A DNA stretch of 64,000 nucleotides from Alteromonas sp. LMIT006 (lineage in GTDB: Bacteria; Pseudomonadota; Gammaproteobacteria; Enterobacterales; Alteromonadaceae): NCBI RefSeq assembly GCF_024300645.1, contig NZ_CP101291.1, positions 744,001 through 808,000 of the forward strand, in the 5' to 3' direction. The notes beneath the pieces are model-generated. The model ran no database searches, was not told where the DNA came from, and saw only the letters and a program-made list of their open reading frames with translations. Positions 48,063-58,595 of the stretch are shown here, one piece after another. The stretch's first letter is position 1. Every line of letters begins with the position of its first letter. The position numbers and the translations under genes were made by a program.

Positions 48063-50888
48063 ATGGATAAAATCGAAGTACGCGGCGCTCGCACCCATAA
48101 TTTAAAAAATATTTCTTTGGACATTCCTCGCGACAAGCTTGTCGTGATCACCGGTTTATCCGGCTCTGGTAAGTCGTCTTTGGCGTTTGATACATTATAC
48201 GCCGAAGGACAACGGCGCTATGTGGAATCGCTCTCTGCTTACGCTCGGCAGTTTTTATCCATGATGGAAAAGCCCGACGTTGATTTGATCGAAGGCTTGT
48301 CTCCAGCGATTTCGATTGAACAAAAATCCACCTCTCATAACCCCCGTTCGACCGTAGGCACTATCACCGAGATTTACGATTATTTAAGATTGTTATTTGC
48401 TCGGGTTGGCACACCGCGCTGCCCTGATCACGATGTGCCGTTAGACGCTCAGACCATTTCACAGATGGTGGATCGAGTATTGGCGATGCCTGAAGGTGAA
48501 AAGCTGATGTTATTGGCACCCGTGGTACAAGAGCGCAAAGGGGAGCATCTCAAAACCCTCGAGGCACTTGCTGCTCAGGGTTATATTCGTGCAAGGATTG
48601 ATGGTGAAGTATGTGATTTATCGGACCCTCCTTCGTTAGATCTGCACAAAAAACACACCATTGAAGTGGTGGTCGATCGCTTTAAGGTTCGTGATGATTT
48701 GCAATTACGACTTGCTGAGTCATTCGAGACGGCAATCAATCTGTCTGGTGGTAATGCCAAAATCGCGTACATGGACGAACCAGACAAAGAAGAAATCATT
48801 TTTTCAGCTAACTTTGCGTGCCCACATTGTGGGTACAGTATTGTCGAGTTAGAGCCGCGTTTATTTTCGTTTAATAACCCAGCTGGAGCTTGCCAAACCT
48901 GTGATGGCTTGGGCACGAGACAATTCTTTGATCCGTCGCGAGTCATAGTTAACGATGAAATTTCCTTATCGGGTGGCGCGATTCGAGGCTGGGATAAGCG
49001 CAGTTTTTATTATTACCAAATGCTACAAGCGGTCGCTGATCACTATGGCTTTGACTTGACGAAACCCCTTAATACCTTAGATAAAAAACACATTGATATT
49101 GTATTACATGGTTCTAAAGGAACGGCCATTAATTTCAAGTACATCAATGAGCGTGGCGATATCATGCAGCGCAAGCATCCTTTTGAGGGAGTTATCCCCA
49201 ATATGGAGCGCCGCTACAAGGATACTGAGTCCAATACAGTGCGTGAAGAATTATCCAAATATCTCTCACAGCAACCTTGCTCGGCATGTCACGGCTCTCG
49301 ATTGCGTCTGGAAGCTCGCAATGTCTTTGTTGGTAACACTAGCTTACCGACTATTACGACCATGTCGATTGAAAACTCGTTGAAGTTTTTTAATGACTTG
49401 GAGCTGCAGGGGCAAAAAGCGGCAATTGCTGAAAAAATCCTAAAGGAAATTCAGGATCGTCTTAATTTCTTAGTCAATGTTGGTCTTAATTACCTCACGC
49501 TAGAACGCAGTGCCGATACGTTATCGGGTGGTGAAGCGCAGCGCATTCGCTTAGCAAGTCAAATTGGAGCCGGTTTAGTTGGAGTGATGTATGTGCTCGA
49601 CGAACCAAGTATTGGCCTGCATCAGCGTGATAACGAGCGTTTACTTAAAACGTTGAGACACTTGCGGGATTTGGGTAATACGGTGTTGGTGGTTGAGCAC
49701 GATGAAGATGCCATCCGAGAAGCTGATCATGTGATTGATATTGGTCCCGGAGCCGGTGTGCATGGTGGTGAAATCATCGCCCAAGGGACTATGCACGATA
49801 TTATGGGTTCTCCCGATTCGTTAACGGGGAAATATTTGTCAGGTCGAGAAAAAATAGACGTCCCAACCAAACGCAATAAACCCAAAAAAGGTGGTTGGGT
49901 AACCTTAACTGGTGCGACGGGCAACAATCTGCAAGATGTGACGTTAAAAGTCCCAACGGGCTTAATGACCTGTGTCACAGGGGTGTCAGGTTCAGGTAAG
50001 TCGACCTTGATCAACGATACCTTTTACAAAATAGCCCAGCGCGAACTAAACAACGCGACGACCAATGAGCCAGCACCGTATAAGTCCATTACTGGTTTGG
50101 ATAAGTTAGACAAGGTCGTAGATATTGACCAATCCCCGATAGGTCGTACTCCGCGATCTAATCCTGCGACGTATGCTGGAATATTTACGCCGATTCGAGA
50201 AATTTTTGCCGGTACCCAAGAAGCGCGGTCACGCGGCTATAAGCCAGGTCGGTTTAGCTTCAACGTCAAAGGCGGTCGTTGTGAAGCATGTCAGGGTGAT
50301 GGGGTGATCAAAGTCGAAATGCATTTTTTGCCCGATGTATACGTTCCGTGCGACGTGTGTAAAGGAAAACGCTACAACCGTGAGACGCTAGAAATTCGCT
50401 ATAAAGGCAAAAATATCCACGAAATCTTAGAGATGACGGTCGAAGACGCGCGCGAGTTCTTCGATGCGATCCCAGCAATTAATCGCAAACTACAAACCTT
50501 GATGGATGTAGGTTTAAGCTATATTCGTTTAGGCCAAGCTGCCACGACGTTATCCGGTGGTGAAGCACAGCGTGTGAAACTTGCCAAAGAGCTGTCTAAA
50601 CGCGATACAGGACAAACCTTGTATATTTTAGATGAACCAACGACGGGTTTGCACTTCCATGATATCAAGCAACTGCTTGAGGTGCTGCATCGCTTACGGG
50701 ATGCGGGCAATACCATGGTGATCATTGAGCACAACTTAGACGTGGTAAAAACAGCAGATTGGATTGTTGATATCGGTCCAGAGGGTGGTTCAGGAGGGGG
50801 CCAAATCATCGCCCAAGGCACGCCAGAAGAAGTTGCCGAATCAACCGTCTCACATACTGGTCGGTTTCTAAAGCCTATGTTGCAATAG
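48063..50888 (+). CDS. uvrA: Excinuclease ABC subunit A
   Basis: A 941-residue damage-recognition ATPase of nucleotide excision repair (E. coli UvrA 940). Two ABC modules are seen: Walker [15 protein letters not shown] near residue 31 and [14 protein letters not shown] near residue 640, each with an SGGEAQR signature. Zinc modules are CPHCGYS ... CQTC in the first half and CEACQGDG ... CDVCKGKR in the second. ATG at 48063 ([14 protein letters not shown]) is the conserved start; an upstream in-frame ATG at 48036 would add nine unconserved residues. It is divergent from the MFS-ssb pair. No LexA box was found in the gap. Confidence 0.97.
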   Translation: MDKIEVRGARTHNLKNISLDIPRDKLVVITGLSGSGKSSLAFDTLYAEGQRRYVESLSAYARQFLSMMEKPDVDLIEGLSPAISIEQKSTSHNPRSTVGTITEIYDYLRLLFARVGTPRCPDHDVPLDAQTISQMVDRVLAMPEGEKLMLLAPVVQERKGEHLKTLEALAAQGYIRARIDGEVCDLSDPPSLDLHKKHTIEVVVDRFKVRDDLQLRLAESFETAINLSGGNAKIAYMDEPDKEEIIFSANFACPHCGYSIVELEPRLFSFNNPAGACQTCDGLGTRQFFDPSRVIVNDEISLSGGAIRGWDKRSFYYYQMLQAVADHYGFDLTKPLNTLDKKHIDIVLHGSKGTAINFKYINERGDIMQRKHPFEGVIPNMERRYKDTESNTVREELSKYLSQQPCSACHGSRLRLEARNVFVGNTSLPTITTMSIENSLKFFNDLELQGQKAAIAEKILKEIQDRLNFLVNVGLNYLTLERSADTLSGGEAQRIRLASQIGAGLVGVMYVLDEPSIGLHQRDNERLLKTLRHLRDLGNTVLVVEHDEDAIREADHVIDIGPGAGVHGGEIIAQGTMHDIMGSPDSLTGKYLSGREKIDVPTKRNKPKKGGWVTLTGATGNNLQDVTLKVPTGLMTCVTGVSGSGKSTLINDTFYKIAQRELNNATTNEPAPYKSITGLDKLDKVVDIDQSPIGRTPRSNPATYAGIFTPIREIFAGTQEARSRGYKPGRFSFNVKGGRCEACQGDGVIKVEMHFLPDVYVPCDVCKGKRYNRETLEIRYKGKNIHEILEMTVEDAREFFDAIPAINRKLQTLMDVGLSYIRLGQAATTLSGGEAQRVKLAKELSKRDTGQTLYILDEPTTGLHFHDIKQLLEVLHRLRDAGNTMVIIEHNLDVVKTADWIVDIGPEGGSGGGQIIAQGTPEEVAESTVSHTGRFLKPMLQ

Positions 50889-50912
50889 GGAGTATTTAAG
50901 GTGCTATTGGAT

Positions 50913-51371
50913 CTACTCAAACAACTCTACGGCCATACCTTTCATGGAATAGCCAACCGACGCAATATCGCCTTCCCAGCGAGTGGTGGTTAGTTTGCCA
51001 GTGATCCATACCGCATCATAAAGACTTTCAATTGGAATGCCTTCTGCAAAAGTCACATGCACGATTTGATTAGAGGGTGGCGGTGGAACATGAATACAGG
51101 CACCAAAGTAAGGTACCAACAAAAATTCTTTGGTATGAGTTGCCGTGCCTTCTAACGGGACTACGAATCCTGGGATTTTGACCAAGCGATTGTTCAATGA
51201 TTCCAACACAGGCGCGTTTGGATCAGCTTGACTCATGTTCATTTGATGATCAATTGTGACATCGGAGGGCACAAAGTCTTGAGGCACCATGTCTTCCCAA
51301 TACAATTCCACTGGCTCTTGAGCGAGTACAAAACTACTCACTAATATACTTAACACCATTAAAAACCGCAT
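50913..51371 (-). CDS. DUF3299 family exported protein
   Basis: A 152-residue protein with a signal peptide (MRFLMVLSILVSSFVLA, cut near residue 18). The mature part carries the DUF3299 core: VKIPGFVVPLEGTA, then EFLLVPYFGACIHVPPPP and NQIVHV. The single Cys-x-His in GACIH is strongly conserved in the family and could bind metal, but no function is established. The start MRFLMV at 51371 gives a proper signal peptide; an upstream in-frame ATG adds five residues. It is transcribed in the same direction as fbp, 65 bp downstream of it, and converges on uvrA. Confidence 0.85.
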   Translation of the reverse strand: MRFLMVLSILVSSFVLAQEPVELYWEDMVPQDFVPSDVTIDHQMNMSQADPNAPVLESLNNRLVKIPGFVVPLEGTATHTKEFLLVPYFGACIHVPPPPSNQIVHVTFAEGIPIESLYDAVWITGKLTTTRWEGDIASVGYSMKGMAVELFE

Positions 51372-51436
51372 ATTAACCCCAACCATTGTTGTTTGAGATA
51401 TTGTATAACAGTGTTAAGTATAATTCATACAGGTGA

Positions 51437-52408
51437 TTACTTTGCGTAATAGCTCAAGCAGGTTTCTACCTCATCGGCCGAGCCCATCAAAACTGGCACA
51501 CGCTGATGTATTTCAGTCGGCATGACTTCCAAAATCCTACCGTTACCAGTATTGGCAGCACCGCCAGCGTTTTCCATCAAAAAGGCCATAGGATTGGCTT
51601 CGTACAGCAAGCGAAGCTTACCGGGTTTTTTAGGGTCGCGTTTGTCTTGTGGATAAGCAAAAATACCGCCGCGACACAGTACACGATGGATATCCCCGAC
51701 CATTGCCGCTACCCAGCGCATATTAAAATCGCGACCTCTAGGGCCTTCTTTACCTGCAAGTAAATCGGTCATATAAGCTTGCATCGGTGCATGCCAATGA
51801 CGTTGGTTCGATGCGTTGATCGCAAATTCTGAGGTTTCGCGAGGCACTTGAATATTGGCTTGGGTCACCAAAAATCCGCCATGGGTTTTGTCTAACGTGT
51901 ACAAGTGTGTACCGTTACCCGTAGACATCGCCAACATAGTAGAGGGTCCATATAGCACATAGCCGGCGGCGACAATTTGCGTACCAGGTTGCAAAAATGC
52001 AGAAGGATCATCCGCGTCTAGCCATTGTGGGGCATGTGTAATAGAAAATATTGTTCCGATCAATGAGTTGATTTCAGTATTAGATGAGCCGTCCAGCGGA
52101 TCGAAACTCACTAGATACTTACCATCGGGATTGCACGGCACGACATCGTCTTCTTCTTCAGAGGAAATTGCCTTGACATAGCCAGACTCAGACAATGTGT
52201 CTTTTAGGATTTGATTCGAGATGACATCGAGTTTCTTCTGGGTTTCGCCTTGTACATTTTCGGATAAGGTTGAACCAAGCACTCCAGCTAGCGCACCTTG
52301 GCTGACACGGAATGATATTTCTTTACAGCCGGCTAATAAGGTACGGATCAATAAGATGAGCTCAAGAGGCGCACCATCCTGTTGCAACCGGGAATTGAGT
52401 CGTTTCAT
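51437..52408 (-). CDS. fbp: Fructose-1,6-bisphosphatase, class 1
   Basis: A 323-residue gluconeogenic enzyme that converts fructose 1,6-bisphosphate to fructose 6-phosphate. The metal-binding motif [20 protein letters not shown] lies near residues 105-124, preceded by SSEEEDDVV with further metal ligands. The substrate-binding RGGIFAYP and [20 protein letters not shown] blocks follow. The length is slightly below E. coli Fbp (332). It is divergent from mpl across a 151-bp gap. Confidence 0.96.
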   Translation of the reverse strand: MKRLNSRLQQDGAPLELILLIRTLLAGCKEISFRVSQGALAGVLGSTLSENVQGETQKKLDVISNQILKDTLSESGYVKAISSEEEDDVVPCNPDGKYLVSFDPLDGSSNTEINSLIGTIFSITHAPQWLDADDPSAFLQPGTQIVAAGYVLYGPSTMLAMSTGNGTHLYTLDKTHGGFLVTQANIQVPRETSEFAINASNQRHWHAPMQAYMTDLLAGKEGPRGRDFNMRWVAAMVGDIHRVLCRGGIFAYPQDKRDPKKPGKLRLLYEANPMAFLMENAGGAANTGNGRILEVMPTEIHQRVPVLMGSADEVETCLSYYAK

Positions 52409-52559
52409 AAGACGTTATGTCCTTGTATTAATTGTAGATGTAGGGTCAGTATTAAGTGTAACGAAAAACCGAGGTAATGTTAAATCCCAGCTTCGATCTC
52501 ATACCATTATCTGCTAAAGTATTACCCCATAAATCTAATCATAAAAGCATCCTACTTTC

Positions 52560-53918
52560 ATGCATGTACATATTTTAGGGATCTGTGGCAGTTTTATGGG
52601 CGGTATTGCTGCGCTTGCCAAATCGTTAGGCCACACCGTAACAGGCTCAGACCGCAATGTTTATCCACCGATGTCCACCCAGCTCGAGCAATTAGGGATC
52701 ACTTTAACTGAGGGCTATGATGTCAGTCAGTTTGAACCTGAGCCGGATATGGTGATCATTGGCAATGCCATGTCGCGCGGTAATCCCGCAGTAGAATATG
52801 TACTCAATCGCGGCTTACCCTATACCTCTGGTCCGCAGTGGTTGTTGGATAATTTACTTAAAGACCGATGGGTGCTTGGTGTGGCGGGTACTCATGGCAA
52901 AACGTCGACTTCCTCGATGCTGGCGTGGATTTTGGAAGACGCCGGTTATACACCTGGATTCTTGATTGGGGGCGTGCCAGAGAATTTTGGCGTGTCTGCG
53001 CGTGTGGGTGAAGGCAACTTCTTTGTGATTGAGGCCGATGAATACGACAGTGCCTTTTTTGATAAACGCTCTAAGTTTGTGCATTACCGACCGCGTACTT
53101 TGGTGTTGAACAACCTTGAATTTGATCATGCGGATATTTTTGATGATTTGAACGCGATTAAAAAACAATTTCATCACCTTGTGCGCTCAGTGCCACAAAA
53201 CGGGTTAATTCTTTCCGAAAAACACGACCATAATATGCAAGATGTACTGGAGATGGGGTGTTGGTCAGAGCAAGAGTTTTTGTCTCGCGATTGGGCGGCT
53301 GATAAGCTCAGTGAAGACGGTTCGCGCTTTGCAGTATATTATCATGGCGAGCTTCAAGGGAATGTAGAATGGAGCTTAATTGGCGATCATAATGTGCATA
53401 ACGGTTTGATGGCCATCGCAGCGGCGCATCATGTCGGAGTGACATGTGATGTGGCAATCAAGGCCCTTACATCGTTCGTCAACGTCAAACGGCGTATGGA
53501 AATCAAAGGCAAAGTCAACAATGTCACCGTGTATGATGATTTTGCTCATCATCCCACTGCGATCACCACTACGGTCAAAGGTTTAAAAGCCAAAGTAGGC
53601 GTTCAGCGCGTATTAGCGGTATTGGAGCCGCGTTCTAACACGATGAAGCAAGGCGTGCATAAAGACGCGCTAGCCTCATGCTGGTCGGATGCAGACGAAG
53701 TCTATTTGTTTGAACCGGCCAACTTAGGTTGGTCAATGCACGAAGTGGCCAATGCCAGTACTGTGCCTGTGCATTCTTATCAAGATGTGGACAAGCTCGT
53801 TGCCGCTATTGTGGCTGAAGCACAGCCGTCGGATCATATTTTGGTGATGAGTAATGGCGGTTTTGCAGGGATCCACGGTAAACTCATTGACGCACTTAGC
53901 GAGAAGTTCGGAGAATAA
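52560..53918 (+). CDS. mpl: UDP-N-acetylmuramate:L-alanyl-gamma-D-glutamyl-meso-diaminopimelate ligase Mpl
   Basis: A 452-residue Mur-type ligase that reattaches recycled tripeptide to UDP-N-acetylmuramate. The N-terminal [20 protein letters not shown] is Mpl-specific, the ATP loop is [15 protein letters not shown] (about residues 107-121), and [14 protein letters not shown] and [12 protein letters not shown] are the later Mur motifs. The length is close to E. coli Mpl (457). It is divergent from fbp, and ubiX follows 4 bp downstream, suggesting a two-gene operon. Confidence 0.96.
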   Translation: MHVHILGICGSFMGGIAALAKSLGHTVTGSDRNVYPPMSTQLEQLGITLTEGYDVSQFEPEPDMVIIGNAMSRGNPAVEYVLNRGLPYTSGPQWLLDNLLKDRWVLGVAGTHGKTSTSSMLAWILEDAGYTPGFLIGGVPENFGVSARVGEGNFFVIEADEYDSAFFDKRSKFVHYRPRTLVLNNLEFDHADIFDDLNAIKKQFHHLVRSVPQNGLILSEKHDHNMQDVLEMGCWSEQEFLSRDWAADKLSEDGSRFAVYYHGELQGNVEWSLIGDHNVHNGLMAIAAAHHVGVTCDVAIKALTSFVNVKRRMEIKGKVNNVTVYDDFAHHPTAITTTVKGLKAKVGVQRVLAVLEPRSNTMKQGVHKDALASCWSDADEVYLFEPANLGWSMHEVANASTVPVHSYQDVDKLVAAIVAEAQPSDHILVMSNGGFAGIHGKLIDALSEKFGE

Positions 53919-53922
53919 CCAA

Positions 53923-54549
53923 ATGTCTGTACCTACACCATGGGAAAAACGCATCACACTGGCCATTACAGGTGCCTCCGGTGCGCCGTATGCTTTGCGC
54001 TTATTGGAGTTGCTCGTTAAAGCGGATTATCAAGTATATGTATTAATCTCCAGTGCAGCCAAAGTGGTATTTGCCACAGAAGAGCAATTGCAATTACCTT
54101 CAGGTAAAGATGCTCAAGCAGCATTTTTTACTGAGCGCTTTGCGGCGCAACCTGATCAGATTATTGTCTGTGGAAAAGACGAATGGTTCTCTCCTGTGGC
54201 CTCTGGTTCGGCTGCTCCCAAACAAATGATAATTTGTCCATGTTCCACTGGTACATTATCAGCAGTAGCGATGGGCGCTTCGGACAACTTGATTGAGCGC
54301 GGTGCCGATGTGGTGCTAAAAGAACGTGGACAGCTCATTCTAGTGCCTCGAGAAATGCCTTTTTCGAGTATTCATCTTGAAAACATGCTCAAGCTTTCTA
54401 ACATGGGCGCAACGATCATGCCGGCAGCTCCGGGGTTTTATCATGAACCTCAATCTATTGGTGATTTGGTCGATTTTGTGGTGGCGCGTATTTTGGACCA
54501 TGTTGGTGTGTCACAAGATATTATGCAGCGTTGGGGCTACGGCAAATAG
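53923..54549 (+). CDS. ubiX: Flavin prenyltransferase UbiX
   Basis: A 208-residue enzyme that makes prenylated FMN, the cofactor of the decarboxylase UbiD in ubiquinone synthesis. The flavin-binding [20 protein letters not shown] lies near the N terminus, followed by the [25 protein letters not shown] block and [17 protein letters not shown]. The ATG at 53923, 4 bp after the mpl stop, gives the family length. Adjacency to mpl recurs in this group. It belongs functionally with ubiC, ubiA and ubiK 36 kb away. Confidence 0.95.
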   Translation: MSVPTPWEKRITLAITGASGAPYALRLLELLVKADYQVYVLISSAAKVVFATEEQLQLPSGKDAQAAFFTERFAAQPDQIIVCGKDEWFSPVASGSAAPKQMIICPCSTGTLSAVAMGASDNLIERGADVVLKERGQLILVPREMPFSSIHLENMLKLSNMGATIMPAAPGFYHEPQSIGDLVDFVVARILDHVGVSQDIMQRWGYGK

Positions 54550-54586
54550 CCTTTTGTGTCGAATAAAATAAAATTAAGAGGCAGTC

Positions 54587-55411
54587 ATGAAATATCTACA
54601 GTTAATTATTGCAATGTGTTTGGTGTTAGGTTCGGCACAGGCCTTGGCTTGGGGGCAAATAGGTCATCGAGTATCAGGTGCGATTGCACAAGATTACCTC
54701 TCCAAAGATGCACAAGAAGCGTTAAAGGTATTATTTCCGCATGAGTCTCTCGCTGAAATATCCACATATGCGGATGATAATCGCTCTAATCCAGACCCAT
54801 TTTGGCAAAAAGAAGCCGGTCCCTATCATTATGTCACTGTTCCTAATGGTGAAACCTATCACGATGAACATCATGCACCAAAGCAGGGCGATGCTTATAC
54901 GGCACTTATGAAGTTTAGTAAGATTGCGACAGACAAAGCACAATCAGTTGAGTTGCGTCGCCGTGCAGTGCATTTTATCGTGCATATTATTGGTGATTTG
55001 CATCAACCATTGCATGTTGGCAACGGTACTGACCGCGGTGGCAATGATGTGAAGCTTGAGTTTTTTTGGGAAATGTCCAATCTTCACCGAGTGTGGGATA
55101 GTGGTTTGATTGATCGTAAACAGCTTTCGTATACCGAATGGTATCAGTGGCTGAGCCCCAAAATCACAGAGCAACAAAGACAGGCTTGGTCTACATCAGA
55201 TCCCTTAGTCTATATCAATGAAAGCCAAGCGTTACGCGATGACACCTATCCGCAATCAGGTGAGTATCGTCGTTGTGCTGAGATGGAGCAATGCCAATTA
55301 TCATGGCAATATCTCTACGATCATTCACCTACGGTCAAACGTCGTTTGTCGATGGCTGGCGTTCGTATTGCTGCCTATCTCAATACATTATTTGCACCTC
55401 AATCCAAATAA
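54587..55411 (+). CDS. Exported S1/P1-type nuclease
   Basis: A 274-residue secreted zinc nuclease. A signal peptide (MKYLQLIIAMCLVLGSAQALA) is followed at the expected cleavage point by WGQIGHRV, so Trp22 becomes the mature N terminus and can bind zinc, as in P1 nuclease. Further ligand positions are seen in YADD, PYHYV, HFIVHIIGDLHQPLHVG, GGNDVKLEFFW and NLHRVWDSGLI. Such enzymes hydrolyse single-stranded DNA or RNA and 3'-mononucleotides. A periplasmic or extracellular role in nucleic-acid scavenging is inferred. It lies 37 bp after ubiX but has no metabolic link with it. Confidence 0.92.
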   Translation: MKYLQLIIAMCLVLGSAQALAWGQIGHRVSGAIAQDYLSKDAQEALKVLFPHESLAEISTYADDNRSNPDPFWQKEAGPYHYVTVPNGETYHDEHHAPKQGDAYTALMKFSKIATDKAQSVELRRRAVHFIVHIIGDLHQPLHVGNGTDRGGNDVKLEFFWEMSNLHRVWDSGLIDRKQLSYTEWYQWLSPKITEQQRQAWSTSDPLVYINESQALRDDTYPQSGEYRRCAEMEQCQLSWQYLYDHSPTVKRRLSMAGVRIAAYLNTLFAPQSK

Positions 55412-55497
55412 TCGTCACACTAGTTTAAACAAAGTGTCACCGATTAGTCATAAAAGTTAAGTAAGGTTAAATCTATCAAAACGAATTGGTGGATTTG

Positions 55498-56013
55498 ATG
55501 AGACTAGCCGCGATTACAGCGATAGACACCCAAATTGTGGTTTGGATTTATCGCTACACGCAACACAAACAATGTCGTCGGATCATCTACTTATCCAGAA
55601 CGGGTGATGGGCACTTATATCTGCTCATAGGTATCGCTTTGTGGTTGTTTGAACCACAGCATGGTAAAACATTTTTGTATACTGCTTTAATGGCTTATGC
55701 ATTAGAGATACCCATTTACCTAATGCTGAAAAAAATGTTCAAACGGGCACGGCCTGCAGACTTATTGCAAAATTTTAAGGCGCACATTACGCCATCGGAT
55801 AAATTCAGTTTGCCAAGTGGCCATACTGCGGCGGCGTTTTTGATGGCTTACATGTTGAGTTACTTTTATCCGGCTGTCATGCCGATAGCGTACCTTTGGG
55901 CATACGGGATCGGTATGAGTCGAATCTTGTTGGGGGTGCATTACCCAACTGACGTGATACTTGGTGCAAGTTTAGGAACACTCATTGGGATAATGAGTTT
56001 GAAAGGAATCTAA
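55498..56013 (+). CDS. PAP2 family membrane phosphatase
   Basis: A 171-residue integral membrane protein with about five helices. The three acid-phosphatase motifs are complete: K-x6-RP (KKMFKRARP, near residue 79), PSGHT (near 103) and SR-x5-H (SRILLGVH, near 140). Substrates of this family include undecaprenyl diphosphate, phosphatidate and phosphatidylglycerol phosphate; the sequence does not decide between them. ATG at 55498, with GGTGG five bases upstream, is preferred over in-frame GTG and TTG codons at 55489 and 55486. It is followed after 7 bp by the glycosyltransferase gene and is probably co-transcribed with it. Confidence 0.88.
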   Translation: MRLAAITAIDTQIVVWIYRYTQHKQCRRIIYLSRTGDGHLYLLIGIALWLFEPQHGKTFLYTALMAYALEIPIYLMLKKMFKRARPADLLQNFKAHITPSDKFSLPSGHTAAAFLMAYMLSYFYPAVMPIAYLWAYGIGMSRILLGVHYPTDVILGASLGTLIGIMSLKGI

Positions 56014-56020
56014 AATAATA

Positions 56021-57088
56021 ATGAAAATATGTTACGGCGTGCAAGGGACAGGGAATGGCCACATTGCTCGCGCTCGAATTATGGCACAAGCGTTTGCGCT
56101 CAGGGATGATGTCACGGTGGACTTTTATTTCTCAGGACGAGACGCAGATGCTTATTTTGATATGGAAGTCTTCGGGGAGTATCGCACTTTCCGAGGGCTG
56201 ACATTTTTCACACACAAAGGATGCGTGGATCCGTGGAAAACAGTTAGTCAAAATAGCCCGATTCAAGCCTATCGAGATATAAAACAATTAGATCTATGCC
56301 AATACGATTTGGTGCTCAATGACTTTGAGCCAATAACAGCGTGGGCGGCGAAGAGACAAGGAATAAAATCCATCAGTATCTCGCATCAAGCAGCCTTCCA
56401 ATATCCTGTTCCACAATCAGGAAAAGGCTTTACTGACCAACTTATCATGAAATACTTTGCCCCTTGTGATATCAGTCTAGGGGTACATTGGTATCATTTT
56501 GGTTCCCCGATTATTCCTCCATTTATTCATGAAGAACCCATCATACGACCGAATCGAGAATCAGTTGTTGTCTATTTGCCATTTGAAGATCTAGCCGAAG
56601 TGATAGACGTGTTGCAGCCAATTTCCGAGCAGGATTTTGTAGTGTTTCATCCGGATATCAAAGAGGCTTCAAAGCAGGCAAATGTATCCTTGCAACCCCT
56701 ATCTAAACCCAACTTCAAATACGCCTTACAACACTGCGCAGGAGTCATCGGTAATGGGGGCTTTGAGTTATCATCAGAAAGTCTACGCCTAGGTAAAAAG
56801 CTGTTGTTGAAACCACTTAACGGGCAATTTGAGCAGTCATCTAACATCGTTACGTTAAAGGCTCTTGGATTATGCGAAGACATGGGTATTTTGAGTTCAG
56901 AAACGATTGAAGATTGGTTATCACTCAAAGATAATCCAATCATTGCTTATCCTAAAACGCCAGAGGTTTTGGTGAATTGGTTACTGGCTCAAGATTATAA
57001 TGACACACAAACATTGTGTCAGGCCTTGTGGAAACAAGTGACCTTTCCCGCAGACGTATTAAAACGAGCACGTGAATTAATCTATTAG
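56021..57088 (+). CDS. TIGR00661-type glycosyltransferase-like protein
   Basis: A 355-residue protein that begins KICYGVQGTGNGHIARARIM, the mark of the MJ1255/TIGR00661 family, related to UDP-glycosyltransferases of the GT-B fold. The C-terminal half has the donor-site-like block GVIGNGGFELSSESLRLGK followed by KPLNGQFEQSSN. There is no signal peptide or membrane helix, so it acts in the cytosol. Neither the sugar nor the acceptor is known. The tight pairing with the PAP2 gene (7-bp gap) suggests they act on the same lipid or glycan pathway; this is inference. Confidence 0.85.
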   Translation: MKICYGVQGTGNGHIARARIMAQAFALRDDVTVDFYFSGRDADAYFDMEVFGEYRTFRGLTFFTHKGCVDPWKTVSQNSPIQAYRDIKQLDLCQYDLVLNDFEPITAWAAKRQGIKSISISHQAAFQYPVPQSGKGFTDQLIMKYFAPCDISLGVHWYHFGSPIIPPFIHEEPIIRPNRESVVVYLPFEDLAEVIDVLQPISEQDFVVFHPDIKEASKQANVSLQPLSKPNFKYALQHCAGVIGNGGFELSSESLRLGKKLLLKPLNGQFEQSSNIVTLKALGLCEDMGILSSETIEDWLSLKDNPIIAYPKTPEVLVNWLLAQDYNDTQTLCQALWKQVTFPADVLKRARELIY

Positions 57089-57178
57089 CGTAAAATCTCA
57101 CTCAGAAGACCTGTTTTTACTTGCAATTTGTAAGCGGGTTGCTGATCATAAGCGCATCATGAATCTGTGTGAAATGTT

Positions 57179-57334
57179 ATGCGTCGCCAACTGATTGGTT
57201 TTTTGTGTCTTCTCTGTCTTTGTTTCGGCTTAAGTGCGTGTGGGCAAAAAGGGCCTCTGCGTTTACCACCTGAACCGGCTAAACCCAATCAACAAGTACC
57301 ATCGATGAGCACTCCCTCCATGCAAGAGCGTTGA
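57179..57334 (+). CDS. lptM: LPS translocon maturation chaperone LptM (YifL)
   Basis: A 51-residue lipoprotein: MRRQLIGFLCLLCLCFGLSA is a signal with lipobox LSAC, followed by GQKGPLRLPPEP, the conserved LptM motif. LptM helps disulfide maturation and assembly of the LptDE lipopolysaccharide translocon at the outer membrane. The stop codon is one base before the lysA ATG, so the two are co-transcribed. The position ahead of lysA-dapF is conserved in Gammaproteobacteria. The length is normal for this very short family. Confidence 0.93.
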   Translation: MRRQLIGFLCLLCLCFGLSACGQKGPLRLPPEPAKPNQQVPSMSTPSMQER

Positions 57335-57335
57335 A

Positions 57336-58595
57336 ATGGATTATTTTTCTTACCAAAACCAAACTTTATTTGCTGAAGATGTGTCTTTAGCTGAGATAGC
57401 AAAACACCATGGCACACCGACGTATGTCTATTCACGTAAGACGTTAGAGCGTCACTGGCTCGCCTTTGACAGAGCTTTGGGTGATCATCCTCATCTGATT
57501 TGTTTTGCAGTGAAAGCGAACTCCAATATAGGTGTGCTAAGTGTGCTCGCCAAACTGGGCGCTGGATTTGATATCGTGTCTGGTGGTGAATTGGGACGTG
57601 TCATTGCTGCAGGTGGTGATCCGCGCAAAGTGGTTTTTTCTGGCGTGGCCAAAACGCATGATGAAATCCGCTTTGCACTGGAACAACAGATTTTGTGTTT
57701 TAATGTCGAGTCGTTCGCCGAATTGGATCGCATTAATGAAGTGGCTGGAGAAATGGGCGTCAAAGCGCCGATTTCACTGCGCATTAATCCAGATGTCGAT
57801 GCCAAAACACATCCATATATCTCGACCGGTTTAAAAGCCAATAAGTTTGGTATACCGCATCAAGAAGCCATTGCCACTTACGAGTATGCAGCGTCGCTTG
57901 CACACCTTGCAATCAAAGGAATGGATTGTCATATCGGTTCACAGTTGACCGAAACGGCGCCTTTTGTTGACGCGCTAGACCGCTTGCTTGGCTTAATTGA
58001 TAAGCTTGCTGAAAAAGGGATTCATATCAAACACCTCGATGTGGGTGGTGGCCTTGGTGTTACTTACAAAGACGAGTTACCGCCACATCCCAATGATTAT
58101 GCGTTTGCAATAGCTGACCGTATGCAAGGTCGAGAGGATTTGCAATTGATTATGGAGCCAGGTCGAGCGATTGCCGCTAATGCAGGTGTACTATTAACCA
58201 CAGTGGAATACCTCAAACAAAACGAAGATAAGCATTTTGCTATTATTGATGCTGCAATGAATGACTTATTACGTCCTGCACTATACAGCGCCTGGCAGGA
58301 TATTGTCCCGGTCACACCAAGAGGCGAAGATGATCCGACGCCAACGCACAATTTTGACGTAGTGGGTCCGGTTTGCGAAACTGGGGATTTTCTAGGGAAA
58401 GACCGTTCACTCAAAATTGCTTCCGGTGATGTATTGGCTGTAAAAAGTGCTGGAGCATATGGCTTTGTCATGGCGTCGAATTACAATACACGGGCTAGAG
58501 CGGCTGAAATTTTAGTAGATGGCGATAGCGTTCACGTAGTTCGCAAGCGTGAAGTCATAGAAGATTTATGGGCATTGGAAAGCATCGTTGAATAA
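57336..58595 (+). CDS. lysA: Diaminopimelate decarboxylase
   Basis: A 419-residue pyridoxal-phosphate enzyme that decarboxylates meso-diaminopimelate to lysine. The cofactor Lys is in [20 protein letters not shown] (near residue 60), with HIGSQLTE, the [10 protein letters not shown] glycine loop, [11 protein letters not shown] and the dimer-site [11 protein letters not shown] following. The length matches the family (E. coli 420). It begins one base after lptM and overlaps the dapF start by 8 bp, so lysine and peptidoglycan precursor genes are translated together. Confidence 0.97.
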   Translation: MDYFSYQNQTLFAEDVSLAEIAKHHGTPTYVYSRKTLERHWLAFDRALGDHPHLICFAVKANSNIGVLSVLAKLGAGFDIVSGGELGRVIAAGGDPRKVVFSGVAKTHDEIRFALEQQILCFNVESFAELDRINEVAGEMGVKAPISLRINPDVDAKTHPYISTGLKANKFGIPHQEAIATYEYAASLAHLAIKGMDCHIGSQLTETAPFVDALDRLLGLIDKLAEKGIHIKHLDVGGGLGVTYKDELPPHPNDYAFAIADRMQGREDLQLIMEPGRAIAANAGVLLTTVEYLKQNEDKHFAIIDAAMNDLLRPALYSAWQDIVPVTPRGEDDPTPTHNFDVVGPVCETGDFLGKDRSLKIASGDVLAVKSAGAYGFVMASNYNTRARAAEILVDGDSVHVVRKREVIEDLWALESIVE

